DNA of 64,000 nt from Bacillota bacterium (GTDB lineage Bacteria > Bacillota > Bacilli > Paenibacillales > NBRC-103111): positions 16,443 to 80,442 of the forward strand of contig JAEWMH010000080.1 in the NCBI GenBank assembly GCA_023393235.1, in the 5' to 3' direction. Made by a program: the position numbers and the translations under genes. The first letter of the stretch is position 1. The number at the start of each line of letters is the position of its first letter. Shown one piece after another: positions 25,230 through 33,323 of this stretch. The notes under the pieces were generated by a model. It ran no database searches, was not told the DNA's origin, and was given only the letters and a program-made list of their open reading frames with translations.

Positions 25230-25289
25230 GGTCGACCCCCTGACCTCATCGCTGCCAGCGATGCGCTCTCCCAGCTGAGCTAAGGCCCC
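25217..25289 (-). tRNA. tRNA-Ala (anticodon GGC)
   Basis: The 73-nt gene has acceptor GGGGCCT/AGGCTCC with one G-U pair, a D arm GCTCAGCTGGGAGAGC, anticodon arm CATCG-CTGGCAG-CGATG giving GGC, and a variable loop AGGTC. The T arm is AGGGG-GTCGACC-CCCCT. CCA is not encoded. The T loop is odd: position 54, nearly always T, is G here. The last seven bases also form the base of a 26-bp trailer hairpin. Confidence 0.9.
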
Positions 25290-25473
25290 GTAGCTTCCGG
25301 TATTTCTGCCGGACAAGAACTAATTATACATAGGCTTTTTGCAAAACGCAAGAGGGATTTTTCGCGTTTCTGAGCTCTATCTGATATGGAATCGCCGCAA
25401 CAAAAAGGTAACTCTACCAGCAGGAAAAGGGTCATCCGTTCTGTTATTTCGCGGCTGTTTTTTGCCGGTATTT

Positions 25474-25663
25474 ATTCTAACGGAAGCTACAGCCGCTATA
25501 TCGCCAATTTGGCCATTCCTTTTTTTCTAACGGCGGCCAGCGCCGCTATTTGGTCTTTTTGCCTAGATTTCCGCTTCAAAAGGAACAAATAACGGCTGCT
25601 GCTTCCGTTAGATTTTCAACAAGGCTGTTTTACCGGAAATAGCGGCGCTCACCGCCGTTAGAA
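25474..25663. repeat. Intergenic inverted-word array, copy E (2+2, crossed partners)
   Basis: This lies in the gap 25290-25794 between tRNA-Ala and nagZ. Forward words start at 25476 (TAACGGAAGC) and about 25544 (TAACGGCGGC). Reverse words end at about 25610 (GCTTCCGTTAG) and 25661 (CACCGCCGTTAG). By their variable parts word 1 matches word 3 and word 2 matches word 4. The rest of the gap (25290-25473 and 25664-25794) shows nothing recognisable apart from a partial reverse-like word near 25435-25455. Confidence 0.8.
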
Positions 25664-25794
25664 TCAACCGCAGTCCATCGGCCACCGTCGGAAGTGAAAA
25701 TTTCGGGTACAAGCGCAGCGTTTCCTACAATCGGGGGGCCTCATCACTCCCCGGTGGATACCACGTCCTGTTGCTACACCCCAGAGTTCACCCA

Positions 25795-27459
25795 TCACTG
25801 CAGGCTGTCCATTCCCCAGCCTGCGGGATATTCCGCCGACAGGCTGACGGGCAGCCTGCCCTGCGGCGGCACCCGGCCCGCCAGTACCTTGGCGGCGGCC
25901 AACAGCATAGGCGGCCTGTTTTCGTAGAAGGCCGCATACGCATGGACCTGCGGCATCGCCAGCAGGTCATAGGGATTGCGCAGCGCCACAGCCGTGACGG
26001 TGGCGCCGGGCAAAGCGGCCAGCGCCTGCACCAGGCTGGCCTGCCCCAAAGCAAAGGCGGCGTTGTACACGCCCGCCACAATCTGTAGGCGGCCGCCCCG
26101 CGCCGCCGCCAGCACGGCCGCTTGCTCCGCCGCCGTCGGCTCCGTGCCGATGACCATCTCGCACACATCCGCCACATACGGAGCCAACGCCCTCCCCAGG
26201 GTGAACTCCTGGGGAATCACCTCATCCACCTCGGTGCTCTGCCGCACCTCCGGCCAAATCACCAGCGTCGGCACATCTCCGCGCAGGGGCAGTGCACCGG
26301 GCTCTGCCCGGACTAAAGTGACGCAGCGCTCGGCCGTTTCCTCCACCCACGCCACATGCTCTTTGCATCCTATTGTCCCGACACCTTTTGTTTTCGCCTC
26401 AAACCACGCTTCCTCCCGGCGCAGCTTGGCCCGTACAATCCGTGCCACCGCTTCATCGATCCGCTCCATAGGCAGCTCTCCGCTTAACGCCGCCCCGTAC
26501 AGCGCCTCCAGCGCCTCCACCTGCCGGTCCTCCCGGTGGCTGACCAGCACCATATCTGCTCCGGCGGCTACCGCCAGCACAGCTCCCCGGCCAACACCCA
26601 CCGTTTGGGAGATGGCATTCATCTCCAGGCAGTCGGTGACAACAACACCGTCAAACCCAAGCTCCTCCCGCAGCAGCCCGCTTAAGATAGCGGGAGATAA
26701 CGTAGCAGCCACCCCGCTGGGCTCCCATGCGGGAAACCGCACATGGGCCGTCATCACTACGTCCACACCGGCCTCCATTGCGCTTCGAAACGGCGGCAGC
26801 TCCACCTGCTCCAGCCGCTCCCGGCTATGTGGTACAAGCGGCAGCTCATGATGGGAATCTGCCGAAGTATCCCCATGCCCGGGAAAATGCTTTGCGCAAG
26901 CGCTTACACCCGCCTCCTGAAACCCTTGAACCGCAGCCGCTCCCAACGCCGCAACCAGCTCCGGGTCCTCCCCGAAGGACCGGACTCCGACTACCGGGTT
27001 TGCGGGATTATTGTTTACATCCACACAAGGGGCAAAATTCAGATTAATCCCCATCTGACGCAATTCCACACCGGATATCCGGGCCGCTTCATACGCCAGC
27101 TCCGATTTCCCCGCCGCGCCCAAGGCCATGTTGCCGGGCACCACCGCCGCATCCCTGTCGATACGGGCCACCATGCCGCCCTCCTGATCCACCGCAATCC
27201 AAAGCGGCAGCTCGCCCAAAGCATTGTTAGCCTCCTGCAAGCTCCGGGACAGCTCCGCCACCTCCGCAGCCGTCCCGATATTCCGCCGGAAGTAGATAAC
27301 GCCCCCCACCCGGTAATCCCGGATTAACCGGAGAATACTCTCTGATGGGACAGTCCCGTCAAACCCGCACATCACCATCTGCCCCAGCTTTTGCCGGAGA
27401 GACCATGCCGCAAGCTCCTGCAGGGAGGCAGTCTCGTCCGTCACCCTATTTTCACTCAT
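25795..27459 (-). CDS. nagZ: Beta-N-acetylhexosaminidase, glycoside hydrolase family 3
   Basis: The 554-residue product releases terminal N-acetylglucosamine, typically from muropeptides or chito-oligosaccharides. The GH3 barrel shows 'LPLWIAVDQEGGMVARI', 'GINLNFAPCVDVNNNPANPVVGVRSFGEDP', the NagZ-type catalytic loop 'CAKHFPGHGDTSADSHHELP' with its His/Asp acid-base pair, and the nucleophile Asp in 'GVVVTDCLEMNAI'. A C-terminal domain of about 200 residues, as in Gram-positive NagZ, follows. No signal peptide is seen. I use ATG 27459; an upstream GTG at 27486 lacks a ribosome site. It is the last gene of the importer/two-component locus, which suggests it acts on imported sugar in the cytoplasm. 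Confidence 0.92.
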   Translation of the reverse strand: MSENRVTDETASLQELAAWSLRQKLGQMVMCGFDGTVPSESILRLIRDYRVGGVIYFRRNIGTAAEVAELSRSLQEANNALGELPLWIAVDQEGGMVARIDRDAAVVPGNMALGAAGKSELAYEAARISGVELRQMGINLNFAPCVDVNNNPANPVVGVRSFGEDPELVAALGAAAVQGFQEAGVSACAKHFPGHGDTSADSHHELPLVPHSRERLEQVELPPFRSAMEAGVDVVMTAHVRFPAWEPSGVAATLSPAILSGLLREELGFDGVVVTDCLEMNAISQTVGVGRGAVLAVAAGADMVLVSHREDRQVEALEALYGAALSGELPMERIDEAVARIVRAKLRREEAWFEAKTKGVGTIGCKEHVAWVEETAERCVTLVRAEPGALPLRGDVPTLVIWPEVRQSTEVDEVIPQEFTLGRALAPYVADVCEMVIGTEPTAAEQAAVLAAARGGRLQIVAGVYNAAFALGQASLVQALAALPGATVTAVALRNPYDLLAMPQVHAYAAFYENRPPMLLAAAKVLAGRVPPQGRLPVSLSAEYPAGWGMDSLQ

Positions 27460-27589
27460 CTCAATATCACGTCCTTTTACGCTCACGTTCAGCCACCATC
27501 CGGGAGGGGGACAATCTGGTTTTCCATCCGCCGGAATATGAAGCTTCCCTTCACTTCACCGGACTAGCGTTTCTCCATAACCAATCCCG

Positions 27590-29212
27590 TCAGCTTTCTC
27601 CCCTTCCGCTCTCCTGGCCAACCGCCTTCCGCGCCTCCCGGTACTCCGAGGGCAGCTCCCCCGTCAGCTTTTGAAATACCTTATTGAAATACCGCCGTTC
27701 CGAATAGCCCACCGCCCGGCAGATTTCCGTAACACTTTTATCCGTCAGCGCCAAAAGGGACTTCGCCATCTCCACCCGCTCCGCAGTCACATATTCCACG
27801 AAGGTTACGCCGTACCGCTGTTTGAACAACAAGCTGAAATAGCTGGAGCTGATGCCAAGCGTTCCAGCCACCTCATCCACACCAATATCCCGGGACAGGT
27901 TGCGGTGAATGTAATCCTTAGCGGCGTGCATGAGCATATCGCCGGATTTTTTGCTCATGGCGGTGGATAGGCTGTCGTCCACAATCCGCTCCACCACCTC
28001 CAGCAGATCTTTGACCCGGTCCGCCTGCTCCATGAGGTTCCAAATGTCATGCTCTTGAGACGCAGACAGCACATCCAGCCCCCGCATTTCCCGCAGCAGA
28101 TGGAGCACGATGAAGTACGCCAGCTTTTCCGCATGGGCCAGGGACTGCCCTGATAATGCGCCCAGCTGCTGATTCACACAAACCAGCTTCTCCCGGACCC
28201 GGACCCGGTCACAAATCTTCAACGCCGACACCAGCTCGGCGATATCCTCCCACAAGGCGCTGCGCCGCGCTTCGCTGCCTTCGCCCAACCGGTACACCAC
28301 CACGGAGCAATCCTGCTCCTCCGCCAGATGGACACTGCGCTGCAAGGACCGGAATGCCCGGGGCAGCTCCTCCATGCCCAGCGTTGCCAGGCAAATGCCG
28401 AAGGCCAGCCCGATCTTAACATGGGTCCGCACACTATCCTGCAATTCCTCCGCCAGCCTTCGGCCTTCCGCCTCGCTGATTTCTCCGTCCCCCAGCCGAC
28501 GTTCCACCAGAATGCACCATTCTCCTTCCCGGGTTTGCAGAACAGCGTGGCGGCAGCCCTTCATGGCCAGCGTATCCTTCAACACATTGCGGATGGCGAA
28601 ATTCCACAGCTTCCGGTTCTGCTCGGAGGCCAGCCGGTATTGCCGGGCATACTCATGGATATCCGCCAGCAGCATAAAATAACGCACCCGCTCCAGCCCC
28701 TCCAGATCATCCCCGACCATGTCATGGGGAATCACCGCGCCGTAATCCATGATCATATCGTACAAAAGCTTCTCATACGCCAGCTCCATCGCCTGCCCAA
28801 ACATCTGCTCCTCGCTGGTCCGCTCCATCCGGTCCCGCCGGATAGAATCCGCCAGTTTGCCGATGACTCGGGTCAGCTCGTCATAGTCGAAGGGCTTCAG
28901 GATGTAATCCTTCACCCCCAGGCGGATCACCGAACGGGCATATTCGAAGTCTTGGTACCCGGTGAGCATCACTACCTCCGCCCGGCAATCCGTTCCCGCC
29001 AGCGCTTCCAGGAAGGCGATGCCGTCCATAACCGGCATCCGGATGTCGCAGAGAATCAGGTCGGGATGCAGGAGCTTCACCTGCTCCAAGGCCTGCAGCC
29101 CGTTGCCGGCGGTTCCGGCCACCTCGATGTCCATCTCCTGCCAAGGCAGCACCTGGCGCAGATTCTCCAGAATTTTCGCCTCATCATCCACCAGTAATGC
29201 CTTCAGCCTCAT
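27590..29212 (-). CDS. YesN-type response regulator with AraC-type DNA-binding domain
   Basis: The 540-residue product has a receiver domain at 1-120 ('LKALLVDDEAKIL', phospho-acceptor Asp56 in 'LILCDIRMPVMDG', 'LTGYQDFEYA', Lys in 'YILKPFD'). A long middle region of about 300 residues is typical of YesN proteins. The C-terminal AraC domain has two HTH units ('IGVDEVAGTLGISSSYFSLLFKQRYGVTF' and 'SVTEICRAVGYSERRYFNKVFQKLTGELPSEYR'). ATG 29212 is preceded by GGAGGAAGAG. The partner kinase gene lies 360 nt upstream, separated by an intergenic array. It should control the adjacent sugar importer and nagZ. Confidence 0.93.
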   Translation of the reverse strand: MRLKALLVDDEAKILENLRQVLPWQEMDIEVAGTAGNGLQALEQVKLLHPDLILCDIRMPVMDGIAFLEALAGTDCRAEVVMLTGYQDFEYARSVIRLGVKDYILKPFDYDELTRVIGKLADSIRRDRMERTSEEQMFGQAMELAYEKLLYDMIMDYGAVIPHDMVGDDLEGLERVRYFMLLADIHEYARQYRLASEQNRKLWNFAIRNVLKDTLAMKGCRHAVLQTREGEWCILVERRLGDGEISEAEGRRLAEELQDSVRTHVKIGLAFGICLATLGMEELPRAFRSLQRSVHLAEEQDCSVVVYRLGEGSEARRSALWEDIAELVSALKICDRVRVREKLVCVNQQLGALSGQSLAHAEKLAYFIVLHLLREMRGLDVLSASQEHDIWNLMEQADRVKDLLEVVERIVDDSLSTAMSKKSGDMLMHAAKDYIHRNLSRDIGVDEVAGTLGISSSYFSLLFKQRYGVTFVEYVTAERVEMAKSLLALTDKSVTEICRAVGYSERRYFNKVFQKLTGELPSEYREARKAVGQESGRGES

Positions 29213-29280
29213 CTCTTCCTCCACCTCCAAATATGCCGTCTGCGTCGTATGCCGGGGTCAACCTGGGATATTAGTTAGTT

Positions 29281-29468
29281 TATTAACGGACCGCAGAGAC
29301 CCTATTTCGCCAAAACACGAACTTCCCCAAATCTAACGGACTCAGCAGCGCTTATTCGTTACCTGGAGTGCCGAAAACCAGCAAATGGGTGTGAATAGCA
29401 GCGCTGGAGTCCGTTAGTTTGTCAAAAGAGCGGTTTTGCGCCAAATAGCGTCCGTGGGGTCCGTTAGC
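29281..29468. repeat. Intergenic inverted-word array, copy F (2+2)
   Basis: This sits in the 360-nt gap between kinase and regulator genes. Forward words start at 29283 (TTAACGGACCGCAGAGACCC) and 29335 (TAACGGACTCAGCAGCGC). Reverse words end near 29419 (GCGCTGGAGTCCGTTAG) and 29466 (CCGTGGGGTCCGTTAG). The second and third words pair well, forming a hairpin. Confidence 0.78.
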
Positions 29469-29486
29469 ATAATGCGGGTCGGTGTA

Positions 29487-29602
29487 CGAGGCCTTCACAC
29501 CCCATCCGGCCTTTGGCCTGGACCTCCCTGTTCGCCTCCACCCTCAAATTGGCTTTGCCAATTTCGAGGCCCTCACACCCCATCCGGCCTTTGGCCTGGA
29601 CC
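29487..29602. repeat. 38-bp direct repeat of the kinase gene 3' end
   Basis: Positions 29487-29524 and 29565-29602 are identical except for one base. The second copy covers the last codons of the kinase gene. Between them AAATTGGC/GCCAATTT (29546-29564) forms a short hairpin. This looks like slippage or duplication at the gene end. Confidence 0.8.
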
Positions 29603-31405
29603 GTGGTGTTCGCTAAGCGGCAGCACCAGCTTGATCACGGTGCCCCCGCCCGGGCTGCTGGAGATGAACAGCCCATAGCGCAAGCCGTAGCCGATGCGGA
29701 TGCGGTCCGCTACGTTGCATACACCCAAGCCCCGGCGTTCGCCTGTCTCCGGCAGGTCCTCGTGGGCGGCGCCCCGCTGGCCTTCATACTGGAAGGCCGC
29801 CAGCTTGCCAGGCTCCATGCCTATGCCGTTGTCCTCCACCCAGAACACCAGCCGCCCCTGCTCCACTTCGGCCCGGATCCGGATGCTGCCCATATACCCG
29901 ATGCCCTCAAATCCGTGCTGGATACTGTTCTCCACCAGCGGCTGCAGGGACAGCTTCGGCATGGTACAGCGCAGAAGCTCCTCCGGCACGTCGATCCTGT
30001 AATCGAACAGCTCCTCGAAGCGGAATTTCTGGATTTCCAGATAGCTGTTCAGATGCTGCAGCTCCTGCTCCACCGTAATTACATCCTTCTGCTGGATGCT
30101 GATCCGCAGCAGATTGCCCAGCCGGGCCACCATCTGGCTGACCTTCCGGCCCTGATTTTGCACCGCCAGAATATTGATGGACTCCAGCGCATTAAACAGG
30201 AAGTGGGGTTTGATCTGAGCCTGCAGCGCCTGCAGCTCCGCCAGCTTCTTGCGCTCCTGCTGGCGCATGACCTCGTTAAGTAGCTCCGCCACCCGGGACA
30301 CCAGGCTGTTGAAGCCTTTCGCCAAAAGCGACATCTCATCGGATCCCACCACCGGCAGCCGCGCCGACAAATCCCCGCGCTCCACCATCCGCATGAATTT
30401 CACCGTCTGGATCACCTGGCGGGTCACCCGGTTGCTGAAGAACAGCAGGAACAGCACCGCCGAGAAGGCGCAAACCAGCAGCAGCACACCCAACCAGCGG
30501 GCATACAGCATCACCTCTCGGGAGAGGGATACCCAGGAGGTGACCGAAACCAGCCGCCAGTCCTCTACCCCCAGCTCCACGCTGGCCAGCAGGCTGTCAT
30601 GGCCCTCGAAGCGGGTCCGGCCTGTCTGATAGGTCTCCCCGCCTTCCAGATGGCGGTATTCCGTCAGCTCCTTCAGCCGCCTGCCGTCTACAGCCCCGCC
30701 GCTGCTGTCAAAAAACACCAACCCACTCCCCGATACAATCAGGAAGCGGGTGGCGTACTGCTCCTCCTTAAAGCGGAAATGGCGGAACACCGTTTCCAGC
30801 CCGGAGTTTTTCATTTGCACCAGAAGCATCCCCTTATCCGACAGCGTCAGAATGTCCTTCACCACCCGGATCTGGGTGAACTCCGTCCCGCTCCCGGTCA
30901 CCTCCGGGTATTCCCCGGGACCGACCCACAGGGGCAGCCCCTGCCGGCGCACAGCCTCTTGGTATACCGGCTCCGCCTTAAAGTGGCCGAAGGGCATGGC
31001 CGAGAAGGATTCCTTGGTAAATATCTGATTGATTCTGCTGTTTTCAAAGGTATACATAAACGCGTAGCTGACGGAGGGATGGTTCACCAGCAGCTCCCGG
31101 AAGCTCCGCTGTACCTTGTTCAGCTCCAGGTAATCGATTTTGTCGATATCCTTGCCGCTGTCAGAGCGGTTGTTCAGCACATCCTGAAGGGACTCGCTGG
31201 CCACCGTGCTGTCCGTCACCTTGTCCATCTCCATAAAACTGAAGCTGACGCTTTGGCTTAATGCCCGGAGCGTCAGCTCCGACTGCTGGGCGTACTTTTC
31301 CTCGATAATGCCGCTAAGCAGATGGTAACCCAGGACTCCCAGCACCGAAAGGGGCAGAATGAAGCACAGGAGAAACGCGCCGAACAGCTTGCCTCTTAAC
31401 GTCAT
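29573..31405 (-). CDS. YesM-type sensor histidine kinase
   Basis: The 610-residue product has a first membrane helix near residues 9-30 (GAFLLCFILPLSVLGVLGYHLL), an extracytoplasmic sensor region of about 260 residues, and a second helix near 305-325 (WLGVLLLVCAFSAVLFLLFF). A HAMP linker follows, then the His_kinase domain: 'AELQALQAQIKPHFLFNALESINILA', with the phospho-acceptor His in the IKPHFLFN motif. The ATPase domain has 'LSLQPLVENSIQHGFEG', 'VEDNGIGME' and 'RGLGVCNVADRIRIGYG'. It pairs with the YesN regulator and probably senses an oligosaccharide bound outside the cell. The AGGAGGAGC site before ATG is strong. Confidence 0.94.
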   Translation of the reverse strand: MTLRGKLFGAFLLCFILPLSVLGVLGYHLLSGIIEEKYAQQSELTLRALSQSVSFSFMEMDKVTDSTVASESLQDVLNNRSDSGKDIDKIDYLELNKVQRSFRELLVNHPSVSYAFMYTFENSRINQIFTKESFSAMPFGHFKAEPVYQEAVRRQGLPLWVGPGEYPEVTGSGTEFTQIRVVKDILTLSDKGMLLVQMKNSGLETVFRHFRFKEEQYATRFLIVSGSGLVFFDSSGGAVDGRRLKELTEYRHLEGGETYQTGRTRFEGHDSLLASVELGVEDWRLVSVTSWVSLSREVMLYARWLGVLLLVCAFSAVLFLLFFSNRVTRQVIQTVKFMRMVERGDLSARLPVVGSDEMSLLAKGFNSLVSRVAELLNEVMRQQERKKLAELQALQAQIKPHFLFNALESINILAVQNQGRKVSQMVARLGNLLRISIQQKDVITVEQELQHLNSYLEIQKFRFEELFDYRIDVPEELLRCTMPKLSLQPLVENSIQHGFEGIGYMGSIRIRAEVEQGRLVFWVEDNGIGMEPGKLAAFQYEGQRGAAHEDLPETGERRGLGVCNVADRIRIGYGLRYGLFISSSPGGGTVIKLVLPLSEHHGPGQRPDGV

Positions 31406-31587
31406 AAGCGCTCCTCCTGCCTGTAAAGTCCCCGTTGATTCGGCTGGGCCGGTTTTTTGTTACCATACCCTAGGCCCGATCTGCCCGGAAGCGTATGATG
31501 CCGAATCCGAGCCGTTTCTCATTGGAATACATATTCACCAGCCTATCCCAAAAGTCCTCCCGCTCTGGAGCCTGTTTCCAATCTGCC

Positions 31588-32427
31588 TTAGCCCTTCACG
31601 CTGCCTGCGGTAATCCCTTCGATGATCTTCTCCTGCAAGAAGCCGTAGAGGATCAGGACGGGCACCACGCTGTAGACAATTCCGGTGCAGATCAAAGCAT
31701 AGTTGGTTTGAAAAGAATCCCGGAAACCCACCATGCCGGTGGGCAGGGTTTTCAGCGAGTCCTTGCTGATGAAGAAATTCGCCAGCAGGTATTCGTTCCA
31801 CACTCCCAGGAAGTTCACGATGAACACCGTCACCAGCACCGGCAGGCTGACAGGCAGGACAATCCGGACAAACAGCCCCAGCGCGCTTAATCCGTCCATA
31901 ATTCCGGCTTCCTCCAGCTCATCGGGCACCGATTTCATGAAGGCGGCGATGAGCAGCACACTCATAGGGATGGCCCCCGCCGTATAAGGCAGAAACAAGG
32001 CCCAATGGGTGTTCAGGATGCCCATCCGCATGACCAGAATGTACTGGGCGATAAACAGGACGTTGCCGGGAATAAGCATTCCTAGCAGCACAAACTGGTA
32101 CAAAATCCGGCTGGTGCGCAGGAGCTTCATCCGGGTGACAGCAAAGGCGCAGGCTGCCGCCAGCAGTACCCCCGCCGCAGCGGAAGTCAAGGACAGGTAG
32201 AGGCTGTTGAAGAAATAGACGCTGATTTTGGCCTTCACCCAAGCCTGCACATAGTTATGGAAATACAGATCCGTCGGAAACGCAAAGGGATGGTTGGCAA
32301 TTTCGATATTGCTTTTTTTCAGAGAAGAGAACACCACAAACACAAAGGGAAACAGAATAACCGCCACATACACCAGCAGAACCACATGGGGCAACAAACG
32401 CTTGAGCCTAACACCTGCAGCCGTCAT
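31588..32427 (-). CDS. Sugar ABC transporter permease (MalG type)
   Basis: The 279-residue product has six membrane helices, starting 'HVVLLVYVAVILFPFVFVVFSSLK'. The cytoplasmic EAA loop is 'LEEAGIMDGLSALGLFVRIVLPVSLPVLV', the docking site for the ATPase. CUT1-family permeases of this length form the second half of an oligosaccharide importer. It overlaps the MalF-type gene by 4 nt (ATGA). No ATPase gene is in the locus, so it probably uses a shared MsmX/MsmK-like ATPase encoded elsewhere. Confidence 0.93.
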   Translation of the reverse strand: MTAAGVRLKRLLPHVVLLVYVAVILFPFVFVVFSSLKKSNIEIANHPFAFPTDLYFHNYVQAWVKAKISVYFFNSLYLSLTSAAAGVLLAAACAFAVTRMKLLRTSRILYQFVLLGMLIPGNVLFIAQYILVMRMGILNTHWALFLPYTAGAIPMSVLLIAAFMKSVPDELEEAGIMDGLSALGLFVRIVLPVSLPVLVTVFIVNFLGVWNEYLLANFFISKDSLKTLPTGMVGFRDSFQTNYALICTGIVYSVVPVLILYGFLQEKIIEGITAGSVKG

Positions 32428-33311
32428 TCGCTGTCCCCCCCTTCCATGGCCCGCCCCAGCGTAAGCTGGTACAGAGCAGTCAGCACCAGTGCAAAGGCGA
32501 AGATGATCAGCGAGATGGCGGTGCCGAAGCCGTAGCTGGGATTAACACCCATTGCATGGTTCACCAGGTACGAGGCCATCACCTCCGTGGCTCCCACCGG
32601 GCCTCCTTTGGTCATTACCAGGATAATGTCCACCACCCGCATGGCTCCGGCGATGGAGAGCATGACCACCACCGAGATAATGGGACGGATCAAAGGTACG
32701 GTGATATACCAGGCCCGTTTGAAGCCGTCGGCGCCGTCGATTTCTGCCGCTTCGCCGATTTCCCGGGGAATGGCCAGAATCGCTGCCAGCACCAGCACGA
32801 TGTAGAAGCCGATCCACTGCCAGGCATTGGTAATCAGCACCGCCAGCATGGCCCATCTCCCCTCCGCCAGCCAGTAGATAGGCTCCACGCCGAACAGGCC
32901 AAGCAGCTTATTCAGCGGTCCGATCTCCGGCTCATAGATGAAGCCCCAGAGAATCCCGATGACGGAGGTGGACAGAATGGACGGAATAAACACCGTGGTT
33001 TTATAAAAACGCTGCAGCCGCCGGACGCCGCTGATAAGAATGGCCAGGAAGATAATCAGCGGCACCTGGACGCCTACCGAAAACAGGATAAAATACAGGT
33101 TATTGACGATGGCACTGCGGAAATCCGGGTCCCCGAAGGCCTTCGTAAAGTTCTCCAGCCCCACAAACTTGTATTGCTCCAGCCCGTTCCAGTCGGTGAA
33201 GGCATAGAAGGAGGAGCTTAGCATGGGATAGACAAAGAACAGGCAGTACAAAGCCAATGCCGGCGCCACCAACAAGACGTAAATGGCCGGGTTGCGGAGA
33301 GTCTGCTTCAT
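32424..33311 (-). CDS. Sugar ABC transporter permease (MalF type)
   Basis: The 295-residue product has six membrane helices ('PAIYVLLVAPALALYCLFFVYPMLSSSFYAFTDWNG' first) and the EAA loop 'GEAAEIDGADGFKRAWYITVPLIRPIISVVV'. The aromatic 'SSFYAFTDWNGL' after helix one is typical of CUT1 permeases. It starts 12 nt after the binding-protein gene and overlaps the next permease, so all three form one operon. Confidence 0.93.
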   Translation of the reverse strand: MKQTLRNPAIYVLLVAPALALYCLFFVYPMLSSSFYAFTDWNGLEQYKFVGLENFTKAFGDPDFRSAIVNNLYFILFSVGVQVPLIIFLAILISGVRRLQRFYKTTVFIPSILSTSVIGILWGFIYEPEIGPLNKLLGLFGVEPIYWLAEGRWAMLAVLITNAWQWIGFYIVLVLAAILAIPREIGEAAEIDGADGFKRAWYITVPLIRPIISVVVMLSIAGAMRVVDIILVMTKGGPVGATEVMASYLVNHAMGVNPSYGFGTAISLIIFAFALVLTALYQLTLGRAMEGGDSE

Positions 33312-33323
33312 GATGGGCGTCCT

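Noticed and set aside
24929..25243. Two Arg/Ser-rich open frames on both strands beside tRNA-Ala
   Set aside because: They are translations of the duplicated hairpin block; composition and repeats explain them.
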